The position numbers and the translations under genes were made by a program. Positions 27,942 to 36,690 of a stretch of DNA of 56,997 nt are shown here, piece by piece (within the stretch, counting starts at the first letter, position 1; every line of letters starts with the position of its first letter). Where the stretch lies: contig CALMQX010000008.1 in the NCBI GenBank assembly GCA_937873315.1, forward strand, positions 1-56,997, given 5' to 3'. Source of the DNA: an uncultured Nostocoides sp. GTDB taxonomy: Bacteria; Actinomycetota; Actinomycetes; Actinomycetales; Dermatophilaceae. The notes beneath the pieces are model-generated. The model was not told the origin of the DNA, did no database searches, and saw only the letters and a list, made by a program, of their open reading frames with translations.

Positions 27942-28688
27942 TCAGACAAATCGGGGCAGATGGTGGGCTAGCTGGCGCTGCCACCACGGCCAGTCATGGG
28001 CACTGTCAAAGCCCCACACATCGAGCTCATGGCGAATCCCCTTCTCCTGCAAGGTCGCAGCGAACTCGGTCGTCGCAGCGAGCGAGCGCGTGGGCGAAAC
28101 CTCAAAGGGACCTTGGCCGACCACGAGCACGATCGAGAGTCGGGAACGAATCCACTCGAGATGGTCGCCTTCCATATTGCGCACGTATGCCGCCGGGTTG
28201 GCGAAGTAGCTCGCGTCGCCCAACTCGCCCCAGCCATTCCAACTGGTGGGGTCGTAATTGCCGGAGAGCCCGATCGCGAGCGGCGCTAGGTCGGCCCGTT
28301 GGAGGGCGAAGTGGACGGCATGGTAGGCCCCGAGTGATACCCCGGTCGTGATGATCTCCCCGGCTCCGCCGCCCTGCTCCACAATCCACGGGACCGCGGC
28401 CTCCACCAGCCAACGGTGATAGACGCCATGGCGCAGCGCACGTTCCTCGGTCGGAATCGATTGATCGGACCAGGTCGCCCCATCCATGGAGTCCGCACAG
28501 AACAAGCTCATCCGCCCGGACTCGATGAGCTCGCTGCAGGCCGCCAGCATGCCGTTGCCGGCGGCATCGACCGCGGAGCCACCTTCCGAGGGGAAGAGCA
28601 GCACGGGACGCCCCCAGTGACCGTAACGGATCACCTCGAGCGCACCCCCACCGGAGGGAAGGTCGAGTCGAGCGCGAGCAGCCTGCAT
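27942..28688 (-). CDS. alpha/beta-hydrolase-fold esterase-like protein
   Basis: 248 residues if ATG 28688 is used; a TTG at 28715 would add nine residues and overlap the previous gene. The nucleophile elbow is ITTGVSLGAYHAVHFAL, with Ser in GVSLG. An acidic residue and a terminal His (FDSAHDWPWWQRQLAHHLPRF) can complete the triad. LEVIRYGHWGRPVLLFPSEGG near the start is typical of esterase-D/antigen-85-like family proteins. There is no signal peptide, so it is cytoplasmic. It lies 17 bases after the second esterase gene and 29 before the ATP-grasp gene, so all three are probably one transcript. The substrate is unknown. Confidence 0.75.
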   Translation of the reverse strand: MQAARARLDLPSGGGALEVIRYGHWGRPVLLFPSEGGSAVDAAGNGMLAACSELIESGRMSLFCADSMDGATWSDQSIPTEERALRHGVYHRWLVEAAVPWIVEQGGGAGEIITTGVSLGAYHAVHFALQRADLAPLAIGLSGNYDPTSWNGWGELGDASYFANPAAYVRNMEGDHLEWIRSRLSIVLVVGQGPFEVSPTRSLAATTEFAATLQEKGIRHELDVWGFDSAHDWPWWQRQLAHHLPRFV

Positions 28689-28705
28689 GGGCCCCAACCC
28701 TGCCG

Positions 28706-29755
28706 TCAGGCCCAAAGGTCCCGCAAGACCTCAGTCAGTGTCGGATCAAGACTGTCCCGCCACGCCGTGTAATTGTGCAGGTCAGCGACTTCCACGTGGC
28801 TGACGTCGTGACCGGCCTTGCGCAGCGCGGAGGCCATCATCCGGTTGTTTGCCGCATTCTCTTCAAGGACACCGCAGGTCATACCCACCCGCAGGGGCCG
28901 GTCAGCGTGCGGCGCATCGAGCACATTGCTCACGGCGGTCGTGATGCGACCGAAGTACGGGAAGCCCGCCTCTGACTCATCCAAGTAGGGCTGGAAGAAG
29001 GACCCGGACTGAGCGAAGACCCCACCGATCTGCGGCGCCAGGAGGCCTACCAGCAGGGCCGTCAAGCCGCCCAGCGATGCGCCCATGACCACCACCGGGC
29101 TCGCCACGGCATAGCGCTCCTCGATCCGTCCGAGCCCGGCCTGCGCGATGGTTCGCAGGTAGGCCGGCGATCCGCTGTACCAAGCGTTGCGCATCACCGG
29201 GTGCGCCAGCGCGATCCGGTGCGGGGGCAAGACACCGGCGGCGATCAGCGCGCCGCTGTATGCCGGGAGCGAGGCTAGTTGGTCGTACTCCGGTCCGTCG
29301 TGGACCAAGAGCAAGGGGGCCGGTTCACGATCGGCTAAGTCCGTGGGTGCCCAGAGCGTTACTGGGACTTCACCACCGGTTTCGCCCGCCAGCATCAGCG
29401 AGTCATGATCACCGGCGATCTGCGGAGCGGTGAGCCACCACGGGGCGGCATAGCCGGGCAACTCGAGGACCGAGCGTTGGCCGAAGGCCGTGTCCACGCG
29501 TCGTGGGTTGGCCGCGTCGAGGACGCTTTCGTAGGCATCCCCTCGTTGGAGGCTGAAGCGGTACTCCAGCCGCGAGAGGGCCGGGCGAGGCAGCTCGAGC
29601 CGCCAATGCTGGCCGTCGCGGGTGAAGGCGCGGTCACCGGGGATCACGGAATCGCATTCCAGCCACACCTGGGTGACCTGGGCATCGTCCGCGGGCAGGC
29701 TGAAGCCGATCCGGTCGTCAAGGACCTCGGGGTAGGTCGTGGCAGCAGTGAGCAC
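28706..29755 (-). CDS. enterochelin-esterase-like (Fes-type) hydrolase
   Basis: 349 residues, GTG start at 29755. The N-terminal 100 residues form a CBM48/early-set-like domain (IGFSLPADDAQVTQVWLECD), as in enterochelin esterases. The alpha/beta-hydrolase domain has LLLVHDGPEYDQLAS, the nucleophile VVMGASLGGLTALLVG (Ser in GASLG), FAQSGSFF and a C-terminal VADLHNYTAWRDSL with the likely His. A true siderophore esterase role is not supported, because no siderophore genes are present. It starts three bases after the CnoX-like stop and precedes another esterase and the ATP-grasp gene. Confidence 0.78.
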   Translation of the reverse strand: MLTAATTYPEVLDDRIGFSLPADDAQVTQVWLECDSVIPGDRAFTRDGQHWRLELPRPALSRLEYRFSLQRGDAYESVLDAANPRRVDTAFGQRSVLELPGYAAPWWLTAPQIAGDHDSLMLAGETGGEVPVTLWAPTDLADREPAPLLLVHDGPEYDQLASLPAYSGALIAAGVLPPHRIALAHPVMRNAWYSGSPAYLRTIAQAGLGRIEERYAVASPVVVMGASLGGLTALLVGLLAPQIGGVFAQSGSFFQPYLDESEAGFPYFGRITTAVSNVLDAPHADRPLRVGMTCGVLEENAANNRMMASALRKAGHDVSHVEVADLHNYTAWRDSLDPTLTEVLRDLWA

Positions 29756-29758
29756 GGG

Positions 29759-30718
29759 TCAGAACAGCGCACTCATCAGGGCGGTGCGACCACGCTTGAC
29801 GCGCTCGTCGTGATTGCCCACAACGGCGAACAGCTCGATCAGATGCGTCCGCGCTCGGTCACGGGTGGCACCGTCGCTGGTCCTGATCAGGTCGAGAAGG
29901 CGGCCGAAGGCATCCTCGACGTGACCGCCCAAGAGATCCAGGTCGGCAACCAGGCAGGCCGCGTCAGCGTCCTGCGGTGCCGCCGCGGCCGCCGCGCGCG
30001 CAGCGGCGAGGTCCACCCCGTCGGTGCGTTGAAGCAGCTGAACCTGCCCCAGGCCCACTTCAGCCTCGGCATCCTTGGGGTTCTCCGCGAGTGCCCGCTC
30101 ATAGGCGGCGGCAGCGGCCGGCAGGTCGCCGCGCTCGATGGCATCGAAGGCCTCCTGGTGGAGCGGCGGCAGCGGAGCATCCTCCCCGCCGTCCACCGCG
30201 GTGTATTCGACGCGGCCCGCAATGCCGCTCTGGACGGCCGCTTGGAGCAATTGGTCAATCGCCGTGCGGACCTGATCCTGCGCGGGAACCCCCGGGAAGA
30301 GCGGGATCGGCTGACCCTGGAGGACTCCGAAGGTCGCAGGTACCGCCGCCTGCCCAAAGGCCTGCGTGAGCAGCGGCTGGAAGACCTGCATGAGCATGGG
30401 GTCGGTCGCGACATCGGCGCTCAAGACCAGGAGACGACCCTCAAGCTCGAGGGCTAGCGCGCCGAGCTCCTCCACGAGAATGCCGGTCTGCGGGTGCGCT
30501 GAGGACCAGACCACCAGCACTCCAGCCACACTCAGGCTGCGACCCAAGGCGGACTGCAGATTCTCGGCGGTGACCTGGACCACCAGTTCGGCCGGCACTG
30601 CGGGCGGCACTGCGGCCACATCGGAGGATGCCATTGCGCTCCCAGTGGTCGGCAACGCGCCGGCCATTGCGGTGAGGTCCACGGCGCCTCGGACGCCTGC
30701 GGGGGTCTGCTCAGTCAT
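29759..30718 (-). CDS. CnoX/YbbN-like thioredoxin-fold TPR protein
   Basis: 319 residues from ATG 30718. An N-terminal thioredoxin-like domain (ENLQSALGRSLSVAGVLVVW) has SAHP where a redox CxxC would be, so it should lack disulfide chemistry. VPATFGVLQGQPIPLFPG is typical of the fold. The C-terminal half carries TPR-like helices (AIERGDLPAAAAAYERALAE). E. coli CnoX (YbbN) is a chaperone-like protein that hands substrates to GroEL and DnaK, and also has a degenerate active site. An Ala-rich N-terminal extension of about 40 residues precedes the domain. It is 3 bases upstream of the Fes-like gene, so it may be co-translated with that trio. Confidence 0.8.
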   Translation of the reverse strand: MTEQTPAGVRGAVDLTAMAGALPTTGSAMASSDVAAVPPAVPAELVVQVTAENLQSALGRSLSVAGVLVVWSSAHPQTGILVEELGALALELEGRLLVLSADVATDPMLMQVFQPLLTQAFGQAAVPATFGVLQGQPIPLFPGVPAQDQVRTAIDQLLQAAVQSGIAGRVEYTAVDGGEDAPLPPLHQEAFDAIERGDLPAAAAAYERALAENPKDAEAEVGLGQVQLLQRTDGVDLAAARAAAAAAPQDADAACLVADLDLLGGHVEDAFGRLLDLIRTSDGATRDRARTHLIELFAVVGNHDERVKRGRTALMSALF

Positions 30719-30765
30719 GGGCGTGATTGTGCCAAAGGCTGGCGCTCAATGAGCACTTGCCCTGG

Positions 30766-31788
30766 TCAGCTGGCCTTCCCGGACACGAGGATCTCCTCCG
30801 CGCCGATCGCGGTGACGGCTCCGGCCGAGGGCACCAGGAGGATCACCGGCTCCAGCGAGGTCAAGGTCACCGCCTTGGTGGCCTTGGCCTTGCCGGTGAT
30901 GGCCTTGTACTCCGCTGGCAGGACGATTTCCTTGGCACCGGCACCGACCTTGATGGTGTCGGTTCGGGTGAGCAGGGTAAAGACCACGGCACTTCCGTCG
31001 GCCAGCCGGAATCCGACCAGGTTCTTGGTTGCGGCCACGTGTGTCTGGGTCAGCGTTGCCAACTTCGCCAGGGCCTTGTTTTGGGCGGCGGCCGTGGTGG
31101 CCAGGGTCGTGGCGAAGGAGTCCTTGACGGAGACCGCGGGGTTGGCTTTGGGTGCCGGCACCGCCAGGGCCGCGGCGTAGGCCTGGGCCGCCTGGACCGG
31201 GGCCAGCGTCAGCCCGGAACCGGCCGGAACCTTGAGCGTGGTCGCCGCGCTCACCAGCGGAGCGCCAGCGGCGAGGTCGCCAGCAGCGGGCAATTGGGCA
31301 CCCGGCAGCATCGGGGTTGAGGCCACGAGCTTGAACGGTTCGACGGCCGAGGCAGAGACCAGTACGTGCAACATCTGGCGAGCACCATCACTGTCGAGAC
31401 GGGCCGCAAGGATGGCGCGTGGCCACTCGCGCCCGGCCGAGATCGCCAGCACCTGTGGCTCCCGGGCCGTGGATAGCGGATCCGCTGGAGCGTCAGCACT
31501 TGCCTTGCCGGTGCCGGCAAGGACGAGCGCGTCACCGCCCATCGCCGCCGCACGAGCGGCGGCAGCCGTCTTGCCCTTGCCCGCGATGGCGGCGGCAGCC
31601 TCGTCCAAGACCCTGGTGGCAATCGCTGCGGCCGCGTCGGCGTCAAGCGGGGCACCTTGTGGCGACTCAACCGGGGCGGGATGAACGCCAACGAGAGCAT
31701 CCGAGACGCCACATCCGCCGAGGGCGAGCACGGTCAAGATGACGGGGATGAGTCTGCGGACGAGCCCGCCACGACCAGTGGTATTCAC
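30766..31788 (-). CDS. predicted lipoprotein of unknown function
   Basis: 340 residues from a GTG at 31788. The signal sequence is RRLIPVILTVLALGGC, a clear lipobox with the lipidated cysteine at residue 26, so the protein is exported and membrane-anchored. The mature part is Ala-rich and begins with a helical stretch (DADAAAAIATRVLDEAAAAI). No catalytic motif or family is recognised. Its start overlaps the stop of the upstream membrane-protein gene (GTGA), so the two are translationally coupled and likely act together at the cell surface. Confidence 0.7.
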   Translation of the reverse strand: MNTTGRGGLVRRLIPVILTVLALGGCGVSDALVGVHPAPVESPQGAPLDADAAAAIATRVLDEAAAAIAGKGKTAAAARAAAMGGDALVLAGTGKASADAPADPLSTAREPQVLAISAGREWPRAILAARLDSDGARQMLHVLVSASAVEPFKLVASTPMLPGAQLPAAGDLAAGAPLVSAATTLKVPAGSGLTLAPVQAAQAYAAALAVPAPKANPAVSVKDSFATTLATTAAAQNKALAKLATLTQTHVAATKNLVGFRLADGSAVVFTLLTRTDTIKVGAGAKEIVLPAEYKAITGKAKATKAVTLTSLEPVILLVPSAGAVTAIGAEEILVSGKAS

Positions 31789-32522
31789 GGGGTCACCTCC
31801 GACGTGGACTCGGCAGGGTCGACGGTGTCGGCCACCGCTACGGGCTCAGCCACCGGTGCGGGCTTAGCCACCGGTGCGGGCTCGGCCACCAGTGCGGGCT
31901 CGGCCTCAGCGGCCGGGGTGCCAGCGTGTTCGCGCCGAGGGATGAGCAGCAGGCCGCCTGCCACAGCGAGAAAGACCCCAACGATGAGCGCGACCACGGA
32001 CTCCACGAACCAGGTCTTACGAGTCCACACTGCCGTGAGCGAGCTGATCGAACCCTTCGTGGCCTGGATGACGACGGTCTCGGGAGCGTGGTCTTGGGTG
32101 ATGGTGATGTCTGCTGACGACTGCGCCGTGGTCTGCTCGCGCCACAAGTCCGCTCCCCCCAGGGGCTTGGCTGCGCTCGTGCCCGTGGTGCTCGTCAGCA
32201 AGGTCCACTCACGCACAGCGACGCCCGTGACGTCCAGCACCTTGGCCGAACCCAGGGCTGCGCTGGCATCGCTGGGCCCGGCGCGACCGATCCACACGGT
32301 CCCACCGGCGGTCGTGGTCGCACTGATCTGCACCGGGCTGGGCACCCGGTTGAGCAGGTCGGGACGCAGCACGATCAGGGAGGTGCCCGAAGACGGAGTG
32401 ACCTGGAAACGCGCGACGCCCTCGCCCCCTAACTGGGTGGCGAACCATGCGCCGAGCGCGGTGAGCGCGACCCCGGCGAGGGCCATGAGCGCGCCGATCA
32501 CGCGCTTGACGACGATGAGCAT
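31785..32522 (-). CDS. membrane protein with two transmembrane segments
   Basis: 245 residues from ATG 32522. One hydrophobic segment lies at about residues 5-28 (VIGALMALAGVALTALGAWF) and a second at about 172-193 (VESVVALIVGVFLAVAGGLL). The roughly 140-residue region between them is beta-strand-like and probably extracytoplasmic. The cytoplasmic tail is a Pro/Ala/Glu/Val hexapeptide repeat encoded by four 18-base repeats. The start of the lipoprotein gene overlaps its stop. The function is unknown. Confidence 0.7.
   Translation of the reverse strand: MLIVVKRVIGALMALAGVALTALGAWFATQLGGEGVARFQVTPSSGTSLIVLRPDLLNRVPSPVQISATTTAGGTVWIGRAGPSDASAALGSAKVLDVTGVAVREWTLLTSTTGTSAAKPLGGADLWREQTTAQSSADITITQDHAPETVVIQATKGSISSLTAVWTRKTWFVESVVALIVGVFLAVAGGLLLIPRREHAGTPAAEAEPALVAEPAPVAKPAPVAEPVAVADTVDPAESTSEVTP
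31831..31902 (-). repeat. four 18-bp tandem repeats inside the membrane-protein gene
   Basis: Four near-identical 18-base units of the form GCCACCGGTGCGGGCTCG run head to tail. In the gene they encode the hexapeptide repeat AEPAPVA/AKPAPVA near the C-terminus. Copy number could vary by slippage without shifting the frame. Confidence 0.8.
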
Positions 32523-32594
32523 GGGAGGGGTTCCTTCGTGCTGGCTGACTATCCAGGGTGGCTCACGGGAGCAACGACGGCCAAATCGAGACTC

Positions 32595-33623
32595 CTAGCG
32601 ATCAGGTGCTTGGGCGCTGGTGAGGACGGCGACAACCTGCTCAGCCGCGGCATACGGCGAGGTGCGACCGGCCACGACTGCGGCCGCAAGATCACGCACG
32701 GCGCGGTGTGCGGTGGCAGCGCCCGTCCGGGTCCGCAGGCGCTCCAAGGCCAGGGCCTCGATCTCGCGGACGGCACGATCGACGCGCCGCTCCTGGAGGT
32801 GCTCCACGTGGAGCCACGATCGATGTTTGTCGACCGCGCTCATCAGGTCTTCGATGCCATGACCCGTCATCGCCACCGTCTTCACCACGGGTGGCCGCCA
32901 AGCCCCGGCGTCCCGACGCTCGGCGAGCGCAACCATATGCCGCAGGTCATGAACCGTCGCGTCCGCGCCCTCCCGATCGGCCTTGTTGACCACGAAGATG
33001 TCCCCGATCTCCAAGATGCCGGCCTTGGCCGCTTGGATGCCATCGCCGAGCCCGGGGGCGAGCAGCACGATCGTGGTGTCCGCGGCACCGGCTACCTCGA
33101 CCTCGGACTGGCCCACACCCACGGTCTCGACGAGCACGACATCGCAGCCCACGGCATCCAGGACGCGGACCGCCGCCGGGGCCGCCCACGACAACCCCCC
33201 GAGGTGCCCACGGGTGGCCATCGAACGGATGAAGACCTCGGGGTCGGCCGCGTGCTCCTGCATGCGGATGCGGTCACCCAGCAACGCCCCACCGGAGAAT
33301 GGCGAGGACGGGTCGACCGCAAGCACGCCCACTCGCGCACCCCGAGCGCGGAAGGCGGCGACCAGCGCACTGGTGGTCGTGGACTTGCCTACTCCGGGAG
33401 CGCCGGTCAGCCCGATGACGTGGGCCCGCCCGGAAAACGGCATAAGCGCCTCCATGAGCGCGGGCACGCTGGGATGGGCGTCCTCGACCAGCGAGATGAG
33501 GCGAGCCACCGCGCGCGGACGCCCCGACCGGGCCTGAGCGACCAGGTCGGGGACGTCGACCGCGCGGGGGCTGCTCAGGAGAGGCTCAGTGCTGAGCGGC
33601 CGGAACGGTGATGATGAGGGCAT
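32595..33623 (-). CDS. meaB: MeaB, GTPase chaperone of B12-dependent acyl-CoA mutases
   Basis: Protects and reactivates adenosylcobalamin-dependent mutases and gates cofactor loading. G-protein motifs are [13 protein letters not shown] (P-loop, about residues 71-83), [18 protein letters not shown] (switch region with the family's base-off lid), VGVGQSEVE and FVVNKADR (G4, NKxD). ATG 33623 gives 342 residues and overlaps the end of the thiolase gene by 38 bases; no better start exists before the conserved region. Its client here is most likely the ethylmalonyl-CoA mutase at 50,182-52,248, and possibly a methylmalonyl-CoA mutase elsewhere. It appears co-transcribed with the thiolase. Confidence 0.9.
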   Translation of the reverse strand: MPSSSPFRPLSTEPLLSSPRAVDVPDLVAQARSGRPRAVARLISLVEDAHPSVPALMEALMPFSGRAHVIGLTGAPGVGKSTTTSALVAAFRARGARVGVLAVDPSSPFSGGALLGDRIRMQEHAADPEVFIRSMATRGHLGGLSWAAPAAVRVLDAVGCDVVLVETVGVGQSEVEVAGAADTTIVLLAPGLGDGIQAAKAGILEIGDIFVVNKADREGADATVHDLRHMVALAERRDAGAWRPPVVKTVAMTGHGIEDLMSAVDKHRSWLHVEHLQERRVDRAVREIEALALERLRTRTGAATAHRAVRDLAAAVVAGRTSPYAAAEQVVAVLTSAQAPDR

Positions 33624-34788
33624 CGCCCTGTCCGCCACCGCCGCACAGGGCGGCTGCGCCGGAGCCACCACCGCGACGCTTCAGCTCGTGGGCCAGCGTG
33701 AGCACCACGCGGGCACCGGACATCCCGAGCGGGTGACCCATGGCGATGGCGCCGCCGTTGGGGTTGACGATCTCGGGGTCCACCCCGAGCGCCTTGGTCG
33801 AGGAGAGCCCGACGGCGGCGAATGCCTCATTGATCTCGATGACCTTGAGATCTGCAACGTCGATGCCTTCCTTGGCGCACGCGTGCTTGATCGCCTCGGC
33901 GGGCTGCAACTGCAAGACGGAGTCGGGGCCGGCGACATTGCCGTGCGCACCAATCTCGGCGAGCCAGGTCAGGCCCAGTTCCTCGGCCTTGGACTTCTTC
34001 ATGACCACGACCGCGCAGGCGCCATCGGAGATCTGCGAGGCGCTGCCGGCCGTGATGGTGCCATCCTTCGCGAAAGCCGGGCGAAGGCCGCCCAGGGACT
34101 GCGGGGTGGTGTCCGCTCGCACGCCCTCGTCGGCGCGGAACTCGATCGGGTCTCCCTTGCGCTGTGGGATGGAGATGCCCACCACCTCGTCGTCGAAGTA
34201 GCCGTCCTTCCACGCCTTTGCTGCGTTCTGGTGGCTGCGTGCCGAGAAGGCATCCTGCTCCTCGCGCGTCACGGCATACTCGCCGGTGTTCGCAGACTCA
34301 GTCAGGGCGCCCATGCCCTGATGGGTGAAGACGTCGGTGAGGGCGTCGTACTCCATGTGGTCGCGCAGCGTCACATTGCCGTACTTGTAGCCGTCGCGGC
34401 TCTTCTCGAGCAGGTGCGGGGCGTTGGTCATCGACTCCTGGCCGCCAGCGACGACGATCTCGAACTCGCCAATCCGGATGAGCTGATCCGCGAGGGCAAT
34501 GGCGTCGAGCCCGGAGAGGCACACCTTGTTGATGGAGAGCGCGGGCACGCTCATCGGGATCCCGGCCTTGGTGGCCGCCTGGCGAGCGGGGATCTGGCCT
34601 TCGCCGGCGTAGAGCACCTGGCCCATGATCACGTAGTCGACATCCTGAGGAGCGACTCCCGCCTTCTCCAACGCTCCCTTGATGGCGAAGCCGCCGAGGT
34701 CAGAGCCGCTAAAGCCCTTGAGGGAGCCGCTCATGCGGCCCATCGGAGTGCGAGCTCCGGCGACGATAACGGTGGGGTCAGCAGACAT
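33586..34788 (-). CDS. acetyl-CoA C-acetyltransferase (thiolase)
   Basis: Condenses two acetyl-CoA to acetoacetyl-CoA, or the reverse. It has 400 residues from ATG 34788. The active-site features are INKVCLSG with the acyl-carrying C90, the His in [10 protein letters not shown] and the second Cys in [13 protein letters not shown] near the C-terminus. In this window it fits step one of the ethylmalonyl-CoA route, because the dehydrogenase, carboxylase/reductase, epimerase and mutase are also present; it could equally feed polyhydroxybutyrate or beta-oxidation. It is divergent from the epimerase gene and overlaps meaB at its 3' end. Confidence 0.92.
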   Translation of the reverse strand: MSADPTVIVAGARTPMGRMSGSLKGFSGSDLGGFAIKGALEKAGVAPQDVDYVIMGQVLYAGEGQIPARQAATKAGIPMSVPALSINKVCLSGLDAIALADQLIRIGEFEIVVAGGQESMTNAPHLLEKSRDGYKYGNVTLRDHMEYDALTDVFTHQGMGALTESANTGEYAVTREEQDAFSARSHQNAAKAWKDGYFDDEVVGISIPQRKGDPIEFRADEGVRADTTPQSLGGLRPAFAKDGTITAGSASQISDGACAVVVMKKSKAEELGLTWLAEIGAHGNVAGPDSVLQLQPAEAIKHACAKEGIDVADLKVIEINEAFAAVGLSSTKALGVDPEIVNPNGGAIAMGHPLGMSGARVVLTLAHELKRRGGGSGAAALCGGGGQGDALIITVPAAQH

Positions 34789-34867
34789 GGCGAGCCTTTC
34801 GAGTGACGTCCGGGCAGTCCTGTTCGACTCTACCGAGCAGGTATGCCGTGAGCCGACCCCCGTTGCG

Positions 34868-34892
34868 GGTGACCCTCACCACCAGGGTGACC
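34868..34892. promoter_or_regulatory. repeated GGTGACC motif in the thiolase/epimerase divergent promoter
   Basis: GGTGACC occurs at 34,868-34,874 and 34,886-34,892, 18 bases apart, and GGTGA-CCC-TCACC forms a small inverted repeat. The same heptamer forms a perfect palindrome before ccr at 37,496. A shared regulator for acyl-CoA genes is possible but unproven. Confidence 0.3.
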
Positions 34893-34936
34893 GGCGCCAC
34901 GCTCGCGCCAGACGGTCGGCGGCATACGCTGAAGCC

Positions 34937-35380
34937 ATGGCTGACCCCACCCAGAACCTGTTCACCATGATCGATCACGTCGGGGTTGCGGTGCCCGATC
35001 TGGACGTGGCGATCGCGTTCTACACCGAGAAGTACGGCATGCGCATGCTCCACGAGGAGACCAACGAGGAGCAGGGCGTTCGCGAGGCCATGATGGGCGT
35101 GGGCGACTCTGGGTCGTGCATCCAGTTGCTGGCTCCGCTCTCCCCGCAGTCCACGATCGCCAAGTTCCTCGACCGCAGCGGTCCGGGGATCCAGCAGATG
35201 GCGTATCGCGTGGCCGATATCGACGCCGTCTGTCAGACCCTGCGCGAGCGTGGGCTGCGCCTGCTCTATGAGGTGCCCAAGCGCGGCACGTCCAACAGCC
35301 GGGTCAACTTCATCCACCCCAAGGATGCCGGCGGCATTCTTGTCGAGCTCGTGGAGCCGGCGAGCGGCTCCGCACACTGA
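34937..35380 (+). CDS. mce: methylmalonyl-CoA/ethylmalonyl-CoA epimerase
   Basis: Interconverts the 2R and 2S forms of methylmalonyl- and ethylmalonyl-CoA. ATG 34937 gives 147 residues of the glyoxalase/VOC fold: MIDHVGVAVPDLD with metal-ligand His, HEETNEEQGVREAMM, CIQLLAPLSPQSTIAKFL with metal-ligand Gln, SRVNFIHPKDAGG and LVELVEP with the metal Glu. The position usually written as a second His (HHIAF) is GIQQMAYRV here, as I recall for mycobacterial-type epimerases, so a Gln may replace that ligand. It is divergent from the thiolase and close to meaB and ccr, consistent with the ethylmalonyl-CoA or methylmalonyl-CoA pathway. Confidence 0.9.
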   Translation: MADPTQNLFTMIDHVGVAVPDLDVAIAFYTEKYGMRMLHEETNEEQGVREAMMGVGDSGSCIQLLAPLSPQSTIAKFLDRSGPGIQQMAYRVADIDAVCQTLRERGLRLLYEVPKRGTSNSRVNFIHPKDAGGILVELVEPASGSAH

Positions 35381-35390
35381 GGGCCTGCAG

Positions 35391-36665
35391 CTAGCCCTGG
35401 TCGAGCCGGCGCAAGGCCAGAAGACAGAGCGCTGCCGTCCACCCCAAGGGGGCAACGGCCGCGGGACGACCGTCGTAGAGCACCTTCTCGGGCAGCGACC
35501 CAGCTGCCGTGCGATGCGCCTGTAGCCACGTCAGGAGGCTTCGTGCTCGGCCTTGTTCACCTAAGCCGGCCCACGCCAAGGCAACCAAGGCGGTCTCCGG
35601 TGTCCAGCTAATGCCGTCGTCGCGCCAGCCGGCACCGGGTGCGAGCCCGCCGGCGGAGCGGCGCATCCGCACCTCGGCCGCAGCCAGCGCGGATGCGACG
35701 CCCGCAAAGGGGGTGGCCTGGTCCGCGACGGGTGGCGCCAGGAAAGCGATCGAGGCACACGGGTCGGCAGCCGCTTGGTGTCGGGGATAGTCCGGAGCAA
35801 AGTCTGCGGCGATCCGGGATCGCAGGGCTGACGCCGCCGCTGCGGCGAGTTCGCTGCGCGCCCGATCGCCAGACACCTGCAGCACCTTGGCTGCACCAGC
35901 CAATCCTGCAACCGTAGCCGCCGCCGAGCCGAGTGTGAGTGCGGATTCGTCCACCTCCCAGTAGTCCGGCGACACCGGTGGTACACCGGCGACCAGGGTG
36001 CCCAGCAGGGTGTCGGTGAGGGTGCTCCACAGGGGTGCGAGCGCAGCCACCCGCTCGGGTTCGGCGCCCGCGTCGAGCAGCCTCGACGCCGCCCAGAGTA
36101 GCCAGGCCAGGCCGTCGAACTGGGGAGGGCGGGAGTCGGGCACCGCGCGCGTCCACGGGTCCACGCGGGCTGGCAGCCATTGTCCTGGGCTCGCGATGCC
36201 CTCAAAGAAGTGCAGTTGAGCGAGCGCGCCTTCCAGGTGACCGAGTTCGGCCAGGGCCACCGCGATGAACGCGTTATCGCGCGGCCAGGCGAAGCGCCAC
36301 TGCGGGGACCAGCCCGCAACGGCCGCGGGGAGACCTGCCGTCAGCACGTGCAGGTCCAAGAGCGCCGAGGTCCTCAGCTCCTCAAGCCCGGACACTCTCG
36401 GCACACGAGCGTGCGCCAGCCATCGGGCTTCGTCCTCGACCAAGCGGTCGGTGTCCTCGGTGCCGGCCAGCACCCTGGTCCCGGGCACCAGGCGGTCCTC
36501 ACGTCCCGGCTCAACCAGGACCCGTTCGGTCAGAGAACGCAGGGCGACGGTCGCGGAATACAGCGGGATCTCGGGCGGCCCCCCGGAGGCGATCATCGCG
36601 CCGCCACCCAGAACGGCCGCGCCCCCACCAGCAAGCAGCAGAGCGCGCCGGCTAACACTCCCCAT
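35391..36665 (-). CDS. secreted GH15-like (glucoamylase-fold) protein
   Basis: 424 residues from ATG 36665. The N-terminus, SVSRRALLLAGGGAAVLGGG, looks like a twin-arginine (Tat) signal. The mature part is an all-helical (alpha/alpha)6 candidate with WRFAWPRDNAFIAVALAELG, close to the YRYxWPRDA motif of GH15 glucoamylases and trehalases, followed by QFDGLAWLLWAASRLL and DDGISWTPETALVALAWAG. It would hydrolyse or bind an external alpha-glucan. A catalytic Glu pair is not certain from motif reading alone. It is divergent from the secreted polysaccharide deacetylase, with only 25 bases between the starts, so the two may share regulation at the cell envelope. Confidence 0.65.
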   Translation of the reverse strand: MGSVSRRALLLAGGGAAVLGGGAMIASGGPPEIPLYSATVALRSLTERVLVEPGREDRLVPGTRVLAGTEDTDRLVEDEARWLAHARVPRVSGLEELRTSALLDLHVLTAGLPAAVAGWSPQWRFAWPRDNAFIAVALAELGHLEGALAQLHFFEGIASPGQWLPARVDPWTRAVPDSRPPQFDGLAWLLWAASRLLDAGAEPERVAALAPLWSTLTDTLLGTLVAGVPPVSPDYWEVDESALTLGSAAATVAGLAGAAKVLQVSGDRARSELAAAAASALRSRIAADFAPDYPRHQAAADPCASIAFLAPPVADQATPFAGVASALAAAEVRMRRSAGGLAPGAGWRDDGISWTPETALVALAWAGLGEQGRARSLLTWLQAHRTAAGSLPEKVLYDGRPAAVAPLGWTAALCLLALRRLDQG

Positions 36666-36690
36666 CGGCACGCGACCACTGTATGCCGCA

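Noticed and set aside
31831-31902. CRISPR or regulatory repeat array
   Set aside because: The 18-base units are inside a gene, in frame, and encode a Pro/Ala hexapeptide repeat.
33589-34806. 405-codon frame opposite the thiolase
   Set aside because: Antisense shadow; the thiolase on the other strand has all active-site motifs.
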